This document shows positions 32,992-42,546 of a stretch of 64,000 bases of DNA, piece by piece; the first letter of the stretch is position 1; each line of letters starts with the position of its first letter. This DNA is from Rhodopseudomonas boonkerdii (GTDB lineage: Bacteria; Pseudomonadota; Alphaproteobacteria; Rhizobiales; Xanthobacteraceae). The notes under the pieces were generated by a model that saw only the letters and a program-made list of their open reading frames with translations, had not been told where the DNA came from and did no database searches. The DNA lies in the NCBI RefSeq assembly GCF_021184025.1, contig NZ_CP036537.1, positions 2,480,001 to 2,544,000 of the forward strand, in the 5' to 3' direction. A program made the translations under genes and the position numbers.

Positions 32992-33948
32992 ATGAATGCG
33001 GCCTGGGCGGTTTCGCTCGATCATCTCTGGCGCTCGGCCACACTCCCCATGTGGCTCGCATTCGCAGCGGCCGTGTTCTTTGCGTTGATCGTGCTGGTGA
33101 CGCTGCTGCGTGCCGAGAAGTCGGTCGCTAATGGCGCACTGACGGTGATCACGTTGCTCGCCATCGGCGTCGCGGCAGCGGCCACTCTGCGCAGCTCCGA
33201 GACGACGGAGCACGCGGTCGCAGCGTCGGCTCCGGCGGGATTGCAATTTGCAAGCGCCTTGCCGGCATTGTCCTGTCTGGACGAACTCGCGGGAGATATG
33301 GTGCTTGCCGCGTGCGAGAAATCGCTGTTTGCCTCGCCGGAATCCGTAGCTGCGGCCGTGTCGAGTTCGGCTGCATTGCTCGACCGTCTGCGCGCCCATG
33401 GCGATGTCGCCGCCGCAGACAAGACGATGACGCCAGAGCTCGCGTTGCTGCGCCGTGCGGTGGAGCGTGATCGCTATGGCTTGTTTGCTTATGTGTTGCA
33501 GGCGCGCGATCGCTGCATGCCGGAGAGCTGCCCGGCCTATGCTTCCGTCACAGACCACAAGCAGATCGCGTCCAATATGGGCGAGCGGTTCTATGAGGGT
33601 CTGCTGACGCGCTATGTGCCGGCCTGGACCGCGCCGCCGGCAATCGCCGCGGCTCCATCTCCGGTTCCGGGCGCGGCAACCGCAGCTGCCGCGATCGGCG
33701 GTCTTCCGGCGTCGGTTCCGACGGGCAGGCCGACCAATGCTGAATTCCCGTCATCTTCGTCGATCCCGCCGATTTCGATCATGACCGACACGCCCGTTCA
33801 AGCGCCGAAGCCGGCCAACGCACAGGCCGCCCCGCGCCCCGCGCCAAAGAAGCAGGCCGCGCCGAAAGAGGCGGCGAAGGAAGCGGTCCGTCCACAGCCG
33901 GTTGCGCCGGTTCAGCTTGCGCCCGGAGCGGGGCAGACGGATAATTGA
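32992..33948 (+). CDS. Membrane-anchored protein of unknown function with proline-rich tail
   Basis: A 318-residue protein. Two hydrophobic segments lie near the N-terminus (LPMWLAFAAAVFFALIVLV and VITLLAIGVAAAATL). A central domain of about 130 residues holds four cysteines (CLDEL, ACEKS, CMPESC), and the last 100 residues are rich in proline, alanine and lysine without structure. ATG 32992 with GGGG upstream is chosen over a TTG at 32968. I do not recognise the family. A periplasmic or cytoplasmic cysteine-paired domain is possible. It lies just before the DUF1489 gene. Confidence 0.7.
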   Translation: MNAAWAVSLDHLWRSATLPMWLAFAAAVFFALIVLVTLLRAEKSVANGALTVITLLAIGVAAAATLRSSETTEHAVAASAPAGLQFASALPALSCLDELAGDMVLAACEKSLFASPESVAAAVSSSAALLDRLRAHGDVAAADKTMTPELALLRRAVERDRYGLFAYVLQARDRCMPESCPAYASVTDHKQIASNMGERFYEGLLTRYVPAWTAPPAIAAAPSPVPGAATAAAAIGGLPASVPTGRPTNAEFPSSSSIPPISIMTDTPVQAPKPANAQAAPRPAPKKQAAPKEAAKEAVRPQPVAPVQLAPGAGQTDN

Positions 33949-33995
33949 GCTGTAGATACACCTTTAAGACTGCTGTTGGTTCCGATCTCACGCGC

Positions 33996-34433
33996 ATGCC
34001 GTTGCATCTCGTCAAACTCGCCGTCGGTTGCGAGTCCATCGCCGATTTCAAGAGCTATCTGAGCGAGCGTATGCGCGCGGCCAAGGCGCGCGGCGAGAAG
34101 CAGCAGCACATCCATGTCACCCGCATGGTGCCGAAGCGCGATACTGAACTGCTCGATGGTGGCTCGCTTTATTGGGTGATCCGCGGCGAGATCGCGCTGC
34201 GCGAGAAGCTGATCGCCATCGAACCATTTCGTGACGGCGAGGGCATCAATCGCTGCAGACTGATCATGGAGCCGAAGCCCGTCACCGTGGCGCCGCGTCC
34301 GCTGCGTCCATTTCAGGGCTGGCGCTATCTTACCGACAAGGATGCGCCGCCCGATCTCGGCAAGGCCGCCGCGAGCATCGAGGCAATGCCCGAGCCGATG
34401 CGCCGCGAGCTGCGTGAATTGGGGTTGCTGTAA
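33996..34433 (+). CDS. DUF1489 family protein
   Basis: A 145-residue protein of DUF1489, a family of unknown function known in alphaproteobacteria. It starts MPLHLVKLAVGCESIADFKS, then HIHVTRMVPKRDTELLDGGS, and ends with a GWRYL segment. The frame begins at 33945 but the conserved start is ATG 33996. A family A repeat follows. Confidence 0.88.
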   Translation: MPLHLVKLAVGCESIADFKSYLSERMRAAKARGEKQQHIHVTRMVPKRDTELLDGGSLYWVIRGEIALREKLIAIEPFRDGEGINRCRLIMEPKPVTVAPRPLRPFQGWRYLTDKDAPPDLGKAAASIEAMPEPMRRELRELGLL

Positions 34434-34440
34434 CACGCGG

Positions 34441-34532
34441 CCGTAGGGCGGATGAGGCGAAGCCGTAATCCGCCGCGGAGTCTCCACCGTGAATCGGCCG
34501 GCGGATTACGCTACGCTCATCCGCCCTACGGG
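34441..34532. repeat. Family A repeat (copy 5)
   Basis: The two ends, CCGTAGGGCGGATGAG and CTCATCCGCCCTACGG, are exact 16-bp inverted copies. An inner pair, CGTAATCCGCCG / CGGCGGATTACG, extends the stem. It separates DUF1489 from pdxJ and can form a long hairpin. Confidence 0.9.
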
Positions 34533-34613
34533 CCTTGCATGCCCGCAATACCTCGCAATGACAGCGCCATGTTGCTAGAAGGAACTCTCGACACCCGCTT
34601 GCGAAAGCCTGAC

Positions 34614-35375
34614 ATGCCGTCTTCGTCTCTCCGCCTTGGCGTCAATATCGATCACGTCGCGACCCTGCGTAATGCCCGCGGCGGCAAGCATCCCGATCCG
34701 GTTCGCGCGGCGCTCGAAGCGATCGCCGCCGGTGCCGATGGCATTACAGCGCATTTGCGCGAGGATCGCCGCCATATCCGCGATGCCGATATGGAGCGTC
34801 TGAAAGCCGAGATTTCCAAGCCGCTGAATTTCGAGATGGCGGCGACGCCGGACATGGTGCGCATCGCGCTCGGCGTGCAGCCGCATGCGGTATGTCTGGT
34901 GCCGGAGCGGCGCGAAGAACTCACCACCGAAGGAGGTCTGGACGTGGTCGGCCAGCGCGAGTCGCTGGAGCCGACTATCGCACGCTTCACCGATGCTGGC
35001 GTGCGCGTGTCGCTGTTTATCGCCGCAGATCCCAAGCAGATCGAGATGGCCGCCACGCTGAAAACGCCGGTGATCGAGATTCATACTGGCGCGTGGTGCG
35101 ATGCCATTACTGATGGCGAATTGATCAAGGCCGACGCCGAATGGCAGCGCATCGCCGCCGGCGCGAAGCTGGCGAAGTCGATGGGCCTCGAAGTCCATGC
35201 CGGCCACGGCCTCGATTACGCTACTGCCGAGACGATCGCCGCGCTGCCCGACATCAAGGAGCTGAACATCGGCTACTACATGATAGGCGAGTCGCTGTTC
35301 GTTGGCCTCTCCGAAACCGTGAAGCAGATGCGTGCAGCAATGGATCGCGGCGTCGCCAAGCGAGCGAGCGCATGA
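34614..35375 (+). CDS. pdxJ: Pyridoxine 5'-phosphate synthase
   Basis: A 253-residue TIM-barrel enzyme that joins 1-deoxyxylulose 5-phosphate with 3-amino-1-hydroxyacetone phosphate. Diagnostic motifs: [18 protein letters not shown] at the N-terminus, [46 protein letters not shown], and [11 protein letters not shown]. The start ATG 34614 matches the usual short N-terminus; upstream frame parts run into the repeat. First gene of a run ending at recO; overlaps acpS by ATGA. Confidence 0.96.
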   Translation: MPSSSLRLGVNIDHVATLRNARGGKHPDPVRAALEAIAAGADGITAHLREDRRHIRDADMERLKAEISKPLNFEMAATPDMVRIALGVQPHAVCLVPERREELTTEGGLDVVGQRESLEPTIARFTDAGVRVSLFIAADPKQIEMAATLKTPVIEIHTGAWCDAITDGELIKADAEWQRIAAGAKLAKSMGLEVHAGHGLDYATAETIAALPDIKELNIGYYMIGESLFVGLSETVKQMRAAMDRGVAKRASA

Positions 35376-35791
35376 TCATCGGTATCGGCTCCGACCTGAT
35401 CGATATCACCCGCGTCGCCAAGGTGATTGAACGCCATGGTGACCGCTTTCTCGATCGCATCTTCACCGAGACCGAGCGTGCCCGTGCCGAGCGCCGCGCC
35501 AAGAGCGAGAAGATGGTGGTTGCCACTTATGCCAAGCGTTTCGCTGCCAAAGAGGCCATGTCCAAGGCGCTCGGCACCGGCATCCGCCAGGGCGTCTGGT
35601 GGCGCGACATGGGGGTGGTCAACCTGCCGGGCGGTAAACCGTCGATGAAACTGACCGGCGGCGCGCTGGCGCGTTTGCAGGCACTGACCCCGGCAGGGCA
35701 CGAGCCCCAGATCGATCTTTCGATCACCGACGACTGGCCGCTGGCGCAGGCCTTTGTGATCATCTCGGCCGTCATCCCGCCCAAATCCTGA
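35372..35791 (+). CDS. acpS: Holo-[acyl-carrier-protein] synthase
   Basis: A 139-residue phosphopantetheinyl transferase that activates acyl carrier protein. It has [14 protein letters not shown] with the Mg-binding aspartate, and [15 protein letters not shown] with the second metal ligand. Overlap with pdxJ (ATGA) implies coupled translation. The length is normal. Confidence 0.95.
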   Translation: MIIGIGSDLIDITRVAKVIERHGDRFLDRIFTETERARAERRAKSEKMVVATYAKRFAAKEAMSKALGTGIRQGVWWRDMGVVNLPGGKPSMKLTGGALARLQALTPAGHEPQIDLSITDDWPLAQAFVIISAVIPPKS

Positions 35792-36084
35792 CAGACCTCC
35801 TGCGCAAGTCTGCCGCTGGAATTGTCGTGTTTCGGACACTTATTTGCACGGAATCGTGCGGCAAACTTGCGGCAGGGCCGGGCAGGCTTCGTTGCGCCGA
35901 TCCGCGCAACCGGATAAACCTGCTGCGATACCGAACCGGCGCGAATTCTCGCTTTCGCCTTTCCAGGCCTCGCTTGATTTTGCCGTAATAGATTGAATTG
36001 ATTGCGTTTTATTGAGATGGGGCAGGCGCCCCGGCATGAAATGTGAGACCAGCCGCGCAATCAGCCGCGGGAATCGGGAAAGCG
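35792..36084. other. Gap between acpS and lepB, no gene
   Basis: About 290 bases without a credible frame. It contains short dyads (GCACGGAATCGTGC near 35847) and an AT-richer tract around 35970-36020 that could hold a promoter for lepB-rnc-era. No terminator of canonical form was found. Confidence 0.4.
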
Positions 36085-36843
36085 ATGAGCGTGACTTCGG
36101 GGACCAAGACTGAAAGCGGCTTCGGCGAAACCATCCGCGTCGTCATCAATGCACTGCTCATCGCGCTGGTGATCCGCACTTTCCTGTTTCAGCCCTTCAA
36201 CATCCCCTCGGGCTCGATGAAGGCCACGTTGCTGGTCGGCGATTATCTGTTCGTATCCAAATATTCCTATGGCTACAGTCACTACTCCATTCCGCTGTCG
36301 CCCAACATCTTCTCCGGCCGCATCTTCGGCTCCGATCCGGCCCGTGGCGACGTGGTCGTTTTCCGCCTGCCGAAGGACGACACCACCGATTACATCAAGC
36401 GCGTGATCGGCCTGCCGGGCGATACGATCCAGATGAAAGAGGGGCTGCTCTACATCAACGGCAAGCCGGTGCAGCGCGAACGCCTGAGCGATTTCGTCGG
36501 CGAGGATCCCTGCGGTTCGGATGCGACGGCGCGGGTCAAGCGCTGGAAGGAAACGCTGCCCAACAACGTCACCTATGAGACGCTCGATTGCGTCGATAAC
36601 GGCTTCTACGACAACACCATCGAATACAAAGTCCCTGCCGGCCACTTCTTCATGATGGGCGACAACCGCGACAACTCCACCGACAGCCGCGTGCAGTCGG
36701 CGGTGGGTTACGTGCCGTCCGAAAACCTGATCGGCCGCGCGCAGATGATTTTCTTCTCGATCGCCGAAGGCGAGCAGGCTTGGCAGATCTGGCGCTGGCC
36801 GACTGCGGTGCGCTGGAGCCGCATTTTCTCCATTGTGCGATGA
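36085..36843 (+). CDS. lepB: Signal peptidase I
   Basis: A 252-residue membrane serine protease that removes Sec and Tat signal peptides. One helix (VVINALLIALVIRTFLF) is followed by the catalytic serine S44 in NIPSGSMKATLL and the lysine K105 in DYIKRVIGLPGD. Box E is GDNRDNSTDSR. Start ATG 36085 fits the helix position better than the in-frame start at 36043. Its stop overlaps rnc, so the proteins are co-translated. Confidence 0.95.
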   Translation: MSVTSGTKTESGFGETIRVVINALLIALVIRTFLFQPFNIPSGSMKATLLVGDYLFVSKYSYGYSHYSIPLSPNIFSGRIFGSDPARGDVVVFRLPKDDTTDYIKRVIGLPGDTIQMKEGLLYINGKPVQRERLSDFVGEDPCGSDATARVKRWKETLPNNVTYETLDCVDNGFYDNTIEYKVPAGHFFMMGDNRDNSTDSRVQSAVGYVPSENLIGRAQMIFFSIAEGEQAWQIWRWPTAVRWSRIFSIVR

Positions 36844-37652
36844 CGGACGATCACACCAAAACCATCGAGACAGCCGCAGCGCCGAATTCCGACGATCACA
36901 GCCCGGCGCCTGAGGCGCCGAAGGAGACTGCGGCCCAGCGCAAGAAGCGTGCGCGCGCCGAGGCCAAGGCTGCGGCGGCCGAAATCGAGACGCGGATCGG
37001 TCACAAGTTCAAGGATGCGCAGCTCCTTGAAACGGCGTTCACCCATGTTTCGGCGCTGAAGTCGCAGCGCAGCCGTACCGAGAGCTATCAGCGGCTGGAA
37101 TTTTTGGGCGACCACGTGCTCGGCCTCGTGATCTCCGACATGCTGTATCGCGCTTTTCCGCATGGCGACGAAGGAGAGCTGTCGAAGCGCCTGGCCGATC
37201 TCGTTCGCAAGGAGGCCTGCGCCGATGTCGCGCGCTCGCTGGGATTTCAGGATGGCATCAAGCTTGGTTCCGTCGGCGCCGGCGTAGGGCAACGCCTGCG
37301 CAAATCGGTGCTCGGCGACATCTGCGAAGCGGTCATCGGCGCGATTTTTCTCGATGGCGGATATCCCGCAGCCGAAGCCTTCGTCCAGCGCAACTGGACG
37401 GAGCGGATGCGCAAGCCGGTGCGGCCGCTGCGTGATCCCAAAACCGTGCTGCAGGAATGGGCGCAGGGGCGCGGCTTGCCGACGCCGATCTATCGCGAGG
37501 TCGGCCGCTCCGGCCCGCATCATGATCCGCATTTCAAAATTGCGGTGGATGTGAGCGGGCTCGCCTCCGCTGAAGGCGAGGGTGGCAGCAAACGTGCCGC
37601 CGAGAAGGCAGCCGCAACCGCGATGCTGGAGCGCGAAGGCGTAAAATCTTGA
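36840..37652 (+). CDS. rnc: Ribonuclease III
   Basis: A 270-residue double-strand-specific RNase for rRNA and mRNA processing. The signature is YQRLEFLGDHVLGLVISD; further catalytic residues are in LGDICEAVIGAIFLDGG. A double-stranded-RNA-binding domain ends the protein (LQEWAQGRGLPTPIYR ... SKRAAEKAAATAML). The first 40 residues are an alanine- and lysine-rich extension. ATG overlaps lepB's TGA. Confidence 0.95.
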   Translation: MTDDHTKTIETAAAPNSDDHSPAPEAPKETAAQRKKRARAEAKAAAAEIETRIGHKFKDAQLLETAFTHVSALKSQRSRTESYQRLEFLGDHVLGLVISDMLYRAFPHGDEGELSKRLADLVRKEACADVARSLGFQDGIKLGSVGAGVGQRLRKSVLGDICEAVIGAIFLDGGYPAAEAFVQRNWTERMRKPVRPLRDPKTVLQEWAQGRGLPTPIYREVGRSGPHHDPHFKIAVDVSGLASAEGEGGSKRAAEKAAATAMLEREGVKS

Positions 37653-37663
37653 AGGATGATGAC

Positions 37664-38599
37664 TTGAACGACGACATTGACCACACCGCCGAAGGCGCCC
37701 CGCAGAACACCCGCTGCGGTTTCGTTGCGCTGATCGGTGCGCCCAATGTCGGCAAGTCGACGCTCGTGAACGCGCTGGTGGGCTCCAAGGTCACCATCGT
37801 CTCGCGAAAGGTGCAAACGACGCGCGCACTGATCCGCGGGATCGTCATCGAGGATCATTCGCAAATCATTCTGGTCGATACGCCCGGCATTTTCCTGCCG
37901 AAACGCCGACTCGACCGCGCGATGGTGAAAACCGCCTGGAGCGGCGCCCATGACGCCGATCTCGTCTGCGTGCTGCTCGACGCGAAGGCGGGCATCAATG
38001 AACAGGCCGAGGCGATCTTCAACCAGCTCGGCAATGTCAATCATCCCAAGATTCTGGTGATCAACAAGGTCGATATCGTTTCCAAGGAACGGTTGCTGAA
38101 GCTGGCGCAGGATGCCAATGAGCGGCTGAAGTTCGAAGACATCTTCATGATCTCGGCGATGACCGGCGACGGCGTTGACGACCTGCGTCGCCGGCTCGCG
38201 GCCGACGTGCCGGAAGGTCCATATCATTATCCCGAAGACCAGATGTCGGACGCGCCGCTGCGGCATCTGGCGGCGGAGATCACCCGCGAAAAAATCTTCC
38301 GTCAGCTACATCAGGAGCTGCCCTATCAGTCGACGGTGGAGACCGACAGCTGGCAGGAGCGCAAGGACAATTCCGTGCGCATCGAGCAGACGATCTTCGT
38401 CGAGCGCGAGAGCCAGCGCAAGATCGTGCTCGGCAAGGGCGGCGCGACGATCAAGCAGATCGGCGCCGATGCACGCCGCGAGCTCACCGAGATCGTCGGC
38501 TTTCCCGTGCATCTGTTTTTGTTCGTGAAGGTGCGCGAGAACTGGGGCGACGATCCCAACCGTTATCGCGAAATGGGCCTCGAATTCCCGCAGGAATGA
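37664..38599 (+). CDS. era: GTPase Era
   Basis: A 311-residue GTPase acting in 16S rRNA maturation and 30S assembly. GTPase motifs: GAPNVGKST, LVDTPGIF, and NKVD; the C-terminal KH domain includes IVLGKGGATIKQIGADARRE. No ATG start exists. TTG 37664 has AAGGA at good spacing; TTG 37649, overlapping the rnc stop, is the other option. Unusual start codons may keep expression low. Confidence 0.95.
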   Translation: MNDDIDHTAEGAPQNTRCGFVALIGAPNVGKSTLVNALVGSKVTIVSRKVQTTRALIRGIVIEDHSQIILVDTPGIFLPKRRLDRAMVKTAWSGAHDADLVCVLLDAKAGINEQAEAIFNQLGNVNHPKILVINKVDIVSKERLLKLAQDANERLKFEDIFMISAMTGDGVDDLRRRLAADVPEGPYHYPEDQMSDAPLRHLAAEITREKIFRQLHQELPYQSTVETDSWQERKDNSVRIEQTIFVERESQRKIVLGKGGATIKQIGADARRELTEIVGFPVHLFLFVKVRENWGDDPNRYREMGLEFPQE

Positions 38600-38615
38600 A
38601 GCTGGGACCGATCAA

Positions 38616-39020
38616 GTGAGTTCAGCCGTGACCGCTCCCGCCGATCTGCCGAAGAACGTTTTTTATTTCGAAGTGCTGCTTTACGTGTCGCTGATCCTGG
38701 ACAGCGTATCGATCGCCTTCCAGGATCGTACGGCCGATGCCAGTCTGTCCGAGGGCACGATTGCCGTGGCGACGTTTGTCGCCGCCTGCATGCTGCTGTT
38801 CTTCGTCTATCTGGTCTGGCTGGCAGCCTATCGGCGCAAGAGCTGGCCGCGCTGGGTGCTGCTGGTGTCGCTGGGGTTCTCGGCGCTGTCGCTGCTCCAG
38901 GTGCTTGGCGTCTACGGCCTGCAATTCGACAGCGCCATCGAGATCGTGTCCTGCATTCTGACCGGGCTTGGACTCTATTGCGCCTTCTCCGGCGACGCGC
39001 GGGAGTGGTTCAGGGGGTGA
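38616..39020 (+). CDS. Small four-helix membrane protein, unknown
   Basis: A 134-residue protein with four hydrophobic segments: VLLYVSLILDSVSIAF, IAVATFVAACMLLFFVYLVW, VLLVSLGFSALSLLQVLGVY and a C-terminal EIVSCILTGLGLYCAF. It starts with GTG after GGGA. The family is not recognised. It sits between era and recO on the same strand and is followed by a family A repeat. Confidence 0.75.
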   Translation: MSSAVTAPADLPKNVFYFEVLLYVSLILDSVSIAFQDRTADASLSEGTIAVATFVAACMLLFFVYLVWLAAYRRKSWPRWVLLVSLGFSALSLLQVLGVYGLQFDSAIEIVSCILTGLGLYCAFSGDAREWFRG

Positions 39021-39022
39021 TC

Positions 39023-39128
39023 TGTAGGTTGGGTAGAGCGCAGGTGCGCGGCGCCGGAGCGAAACCCATCAGCCCGTCGTTGCGGCAAGCTCCGCCGATG
39101 GGTTTCGCTTCGCTCTACCCATCCTACG
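39023..39128. repeat. Family A repeat (copy 6)
   Basis: Left arm TGTAGGTTGGGTAGAGCG, right arm CGCTCTACCCATCCTACGA, with internal GAAACCCATC / GATGGGTTTC. Same subtype as 2534-2630. It lies 15 bases ahead of recO. Confidence 0.8.
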
Positions 39129-39143
39129 AACTATAATCCCCCC

Positions 39144-39896
39144 ATGGAATGGACCGACGAAGGCATCATCCTCGGCGTGCGGCGGCATGGCGAATCCGGC
39201 GCCATCGTCGAACTGATGACGCGTAGCCATGGCCGCCATCTCGGCCTCGTGCGTGGCGGCGCCGGTGCACGGATGCGGCCCGTTTTGCAGCCCGGCAACA
39301 GCGTGCAGGCGATCTGGCGCGCGCGGCTCGACGAACAGCTCGGCTACTACCTGCTCGACGGCACCAGATTACGCGCCGCAACGCTGCTGGGCGTGTCGCA
39401 TGCGGCTTACGGCGTCACACATCTGGCAGCGGTAGCCCGGCTGTTGCCGGAGCGTGACCCGCATGACGAGATCTTCGCCATGCTCGAAGCCATTCTCGAC
39501 GACTTCGATCATCCAGCGGTCGCGGCAATCCATACGATCCGTTTCGAACTCGCAATGCTTGCCGAACTCGGTGTCGGCCTTGATCTCGAAAACTGTGCCG
39601 CCACAGGCGCGACCACGGACCTGATCTATGTCTCACCGAAATCCGGCAACGCCGTTTCGCGTGCGGCCGGTGAACCATGGCGCGACAAACTCCTGCGCCT
39701 TCCGCCTTTCATGCGCGAGGGCGAGGAAGGTGAGGGCAGCCTGACCGACCGAGACCTGCAGGACGGCTTCGAAATTACCGGACGCTTTCTGCTCCGAAAC
39801 GTGCTGGAACCTCGCGGCCAGCGCCACTCCGATGCACGGGCCGGTTTTATCGGGGCTGTGATGCGCCAAATCGTAGGGCGGATGAGCGAAGCGTAG
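39144..39896 (+). CDS. recO: DNA repair protein RecO
   Basis: A 250-residue recombination mediator of the RecF pathway. The N-terminal OB-fold begins [20 protein letters not shown], then [14 protein letters not shown]; the helical C-terminal half holds [20 protein letters not shown]. The last residues VGRMSEA and the stop are encoded inside a family A repeat arm, so the tail is an accretion from the repeat. Length remains normal for the family. Confidence 0.93.
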   Translation: MEWTDEGIILGVRRHGESGAIVELMTRSHGRHLGLVRGGAGARMRPVLQPGNSVQAIWRARLDEQLGYYLLDGTRLRAATLLGVSHAAYGVTHLAAVARLLPERDPHDEIFAMLEAILDDFDHPAVAAIHTIRFELAMLAELGVGLDLENCAATGATTDLIYVSPKSGNAVSRAAGEPWRDKLLRLPPFMREGEEGEGSLTDRDLQDGFEITGRFLLRNVLEPRGQRHSDARAGFIGAVMRQIVGRMSEA

Positions 39897-39957
39897 TCCG
39901 CCGGCCAAGCTCATGGTTGAAACTCCGCGGCGAATTGCGCTTTTGGCTACCCGCGGG
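39872..39957. repeat. Degenerate family A repeat overlapping the recO 3' end (copy 7)
   Basis: The left arm CGTAGGGCGGATGAGCGAAG is intact and lies in recO coding sequence. The right arm, around GCGGCGAATTGCGCTTTTGG, is diverged. recO's TAG stop at 39894-39896 falls inside the element. Confidence 0.65.
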
Positions 39958-40010
39958 CTGCTGTTGATTCATTTCTTGCCCGATTCGCTGTCCCGCGCTA
40001 ATGCCCCGCC

Positions 40011-42269
40011 ATGGGAAAAAGACTGATTCCGCCTGAGCCGTCCGAGCCTCAACTGGTGCAATTGCGCGATGCGCTCGAGGAGCGCTATCTCGCTTATGCG
40101 CTCTCCACCATCATGCATCGCGCGCTGCCCGATGCGCGGGACGGCCTGAAGCCGGTTCATCGCCGCATCCTCTATGGCATGCGCCTGCTTAGGCTCGACC
40201 CCGGCACGCCATTCAAGAAATCCGCCAAAATCGTCGGCGACGTGATGGGCTCGTTCCATCCGCATGGCGACCAAGCGATCTATGACGCCATGGTCCGCCT
40301 CGCGCAGGATTTCTCCTCGCGTTACCCGCTGGTCGATGGCCAGGGCAATTTCGGCAATATCGACGGCGATAATCCCGCCGCCTATCGTTACACCGAAGCC
40401 CGCATGACCGATGTCGCGCGGCTCTTGCTCGAGGGCATCGACGAGGACGCGGTCGAGTTTCGTCCGAACTATGACGGCCAGTCGAAGGAGCCCTCGGTCA
40501 TGCCGGGTGGCTTCCCGAACCTGCTCGCCAACGGCGCGCAGGGCATCGCCGTCGGCATGGCCACCGCGATTCCACCGCACAACGCTGCCGAACTCTGCGA
40601 TGCCGCGCTGCATTTGATCGAGAAGCCGGACGCCAAGTCGAAGTCGCTGCTTCGTTTCGTGAAGGGACCGGATTTTCCCACCGGCGGCATCATCATCGAC
40701 AGCAAGGAAGCAATCGCCGAGGCCTATACGACCGGCCGTGGCTCGTTCCGCACCCGCGCGAAGTGGTCGGTGGAAGAGGGGGCCCGTGGCGCCTGGACCA
40801 TCGTGGTGACGGAAATCCCCTGGCTGGTGCAGAAGTCGCGCCTGATCGAGAAGATCGCCGAACTGCTCAACGACAAGAAGCTGCCGCTGGTCGGCGACAT
40901 CCGCGACGAATCAGCAGAGGACATCCGCGTCGTCATCGAGCCGAAGACGCGCAATGTCGATGCCGGCCTCGTCATGGAGTCGCTGTTCAAGCTTACCGAG
41001 CTCGAAAGCAAGATTCCGCTCAACCTGAACGTATTGGTGAAGGGCCGTATTCCAAAGGTACTCGGCCTCGCCGAATGCCTGCGCGAATGGCTCGATCATC
41101 TGCGCGAAGTGCTGTTGCGCCGTTCGCAACATCGCAAGGGCCAGATCGAGCATCGCCTCGAAGTACTCGGCGGCTACCTGATCGCCTATCTCAACATCGA
41201 CGAGGTCATCCGCATCATCCGTACCGAGGATGAGCCGAAGCCGGTGTTGATGAAGACCTTCAGCCTCACCGAGCTACAGGCGGAGTCGATCCTGAACATG
41301 CGCCTGCGCTCGTTGCGCAAGCTCGAAGAGTTCGAGATCAAGAAGGAAGACAAGGAACTGCGCGCCGAGCTGAAGGGGATCAACGAGATCCTCGGTTCGG
41401 AAGCCGTGCAGTGGAGCAAGGTCGGCGAGCAGGTGCGCAAGGTGCGCGACATGTTCGGCCCGAAGACACCGCTCGGCAAGCGCCGCACAGTGTTTGCAGA
41501 TGCGCCGGAGCACGATCTCGCCGCGCTCGAGGAGTCGCTGGTCGAGCGCGAGCCCGTCACGGTCGTGATCTCCGAAAAGGGCTGGGTGCGGACGCTCAAG
41601 GGGCAGGTGGCGGATCTGTCGAACCTGACCTTCAAGCAGGACGACAAGCTCGGCCAGTCCTTCTTCGCCGAGACTACCTCGAAGCTGATGCTGCTCGCCA
41701 CCAATGGGCGCTTTTACACGCTCGATGTGGCGAAGCTGCCCGGTGGCCGCGGTCATGGCGAGCCGATCCGCCTGTTCATCGACATGGAAGGCGATGCTGC
41801 TATCGTTTCGGTGTTCGTGCACAAGGGAGGCCGCAAGTTCCTGATCGCCAGCCATGACGGCCAGGGCTTTGTGGTCGGTGAGGACGATTGCGTCAGCGCG
41901 ACGCGTAAGGGCAAGCAGATCATCAATGTCGACATGCCGAACGAGGCACGCGCCCTGACGCTGGTGGAAGAGGGCGCCGATCAGGTCGCCGTCATCGGCA
42001 CCAACCACAAGATGGTGATCTTCCCGCTCAGCGAAGTGCCGGAAATGTCGAAGGGCAAAGGTGTGCGGCTGCAGAAATACACCAGTGCCGCGCTCTCGGA
42101 CGTTGCCGTGTTCAACGCCAAGGCGGGTCTGACATGGCGCGACTCGTCGGGCCGCGAACGCTCGATGACCTGGAAGGAGCTGTCGGATTGGCGCGGCAAC
42201 CGCGCTGATGCGGGCCGGCAGGCAACGGGTTTGCCGTCGTCCAACAAGTTCAACAAGCCGATCGAGTAA
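40011..42269 (+). CDS. parC: DNA topoisomerase IV subunit A
   Basis: A 752-residue type IIA topoisomerase subunit that breaks and rejoins DNA to decatenate chromosomes. The catalytic tyrosine is Y127 in [12 protein letters not shown]. The quinolone-pocket helix reads [12 protein letters not shown], with Gln at the GyrA Ser83-equivalent place and Asp at the Asp87-equivalent. Six-bladed beta-propeller repeats occupy the C-terminus. Length and lack of the GyrA box suggest ParC, not GyrA. A family B repeat cluster follows. Confidence 0.93.
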   Translation: MGKRLIPPEPSEPQLVQLRDALEERYLAYALSTIMHRALPDARDGLKPVHRRILYGMRLLRLDPGTPFKKSAKIVGDVMGSFHPHGDQAIYDAMVRLAQDFSSRYPLVDGQGNFGNIDGDNPAAYRYTEARMTDVARLLLEGIDEDAVEFRPNYDGQSKEPSVMPGGFPNLLANGAQGIAVGMATAIPPHNAAELCDAALHLIEKPDAKSKSLLRFVKGPDFPTGGIIIDSKEAIAEAYTTGRGSFRTRAKWSVEEGARGAWTIVVTEIPWLVQKSRLIEKIAELLNDKKLPLVGDIRDESAEDIRVVIEPKTRNVDAGLVMESLFKLTELESKIPLNLNVLVKGRIPKVLGLAECLREWLDHLREVLLRRSQHRKGQIEHRLEVLGGYLIAYLNIDEVIRIIRTEDEPKPVLMKTFSLTELQAESILNMRLRSLRKLEEFEIKKEDKELRAELKGINEILGSEAVQWSKVGEQVRKVRDMFGPKTPLGKRRTVFADAPEHDLAALEESLVEREPVTVVISEKGWVRTLKGQVADLSNLTFKQDDKLGQSFFAETTSKLMLLATNGRFYTLDVAKLPGGRGHGEPIRLFIDMEGDAAIVSVFVHKGGRKFLIASHDGQGFVVGEDDCVSATRKGKQIINVDMPNEARALTLVEEGADQVAVIGTNHKMVIFPLSEVPEMSKGKGVRLQKYTSAALSDVAVFNAKAGLTWRDSSGRERSMTWKELSDWRGNRADAGRQATGLPSSNKFNKPIE

Positions 42270-42289
42270 TTGGTTGGCTTGTGCCGCAA

Positions 42290-42545
42290 ACGCGCCTCCT
42301 CATCCTGAGAGCCTGACTGGAAATGCGGTCTGTCGTTTGGCGCTGCTGGTCGCCCAGACGGAGCACAATCGACTCTGTCCCTCCCGCCTGAACGCAGTTG
42401 CGTTCAGGCTGTGGTGAGGAGGCGCGCAGCGCCGTCTCGAACCATGACCTCGCCTGACTCGGAGGATGGTCGCGCACTCCGAGTCAGGCCATCTCATGGT
42501 TTGAGACGCGCGCAAAAGCGCGCTCCTCACCATGAGGGGGCGGAG
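42290..42545. repeat. Composite family B repeat (copy 2)
   Basis: A run of several repeat parts: a CCTCATCCTGAGAG end, the 71-nt unit at 42313-42383, a small palindrome CGCCTGAACGCAGTTGCGTT, and a CTCGGAGGATGG...CTCACCATGAGGG end. The gap between convergent parC and the CNNM gene is filled by it. The 71-nt unit recurs inverted near 48701. Confidence 0.8.
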
Positions 42546-42546
42546 A

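Noticed and set aside
40250..40300. Gln at the GyrA Ser83-equivalent site of ParC as a quinolone resistance mutation
   Set aside because: I believe Gln is a natural state in alphaproteobacterial ParC, so it is not evidence of acquired resistance.
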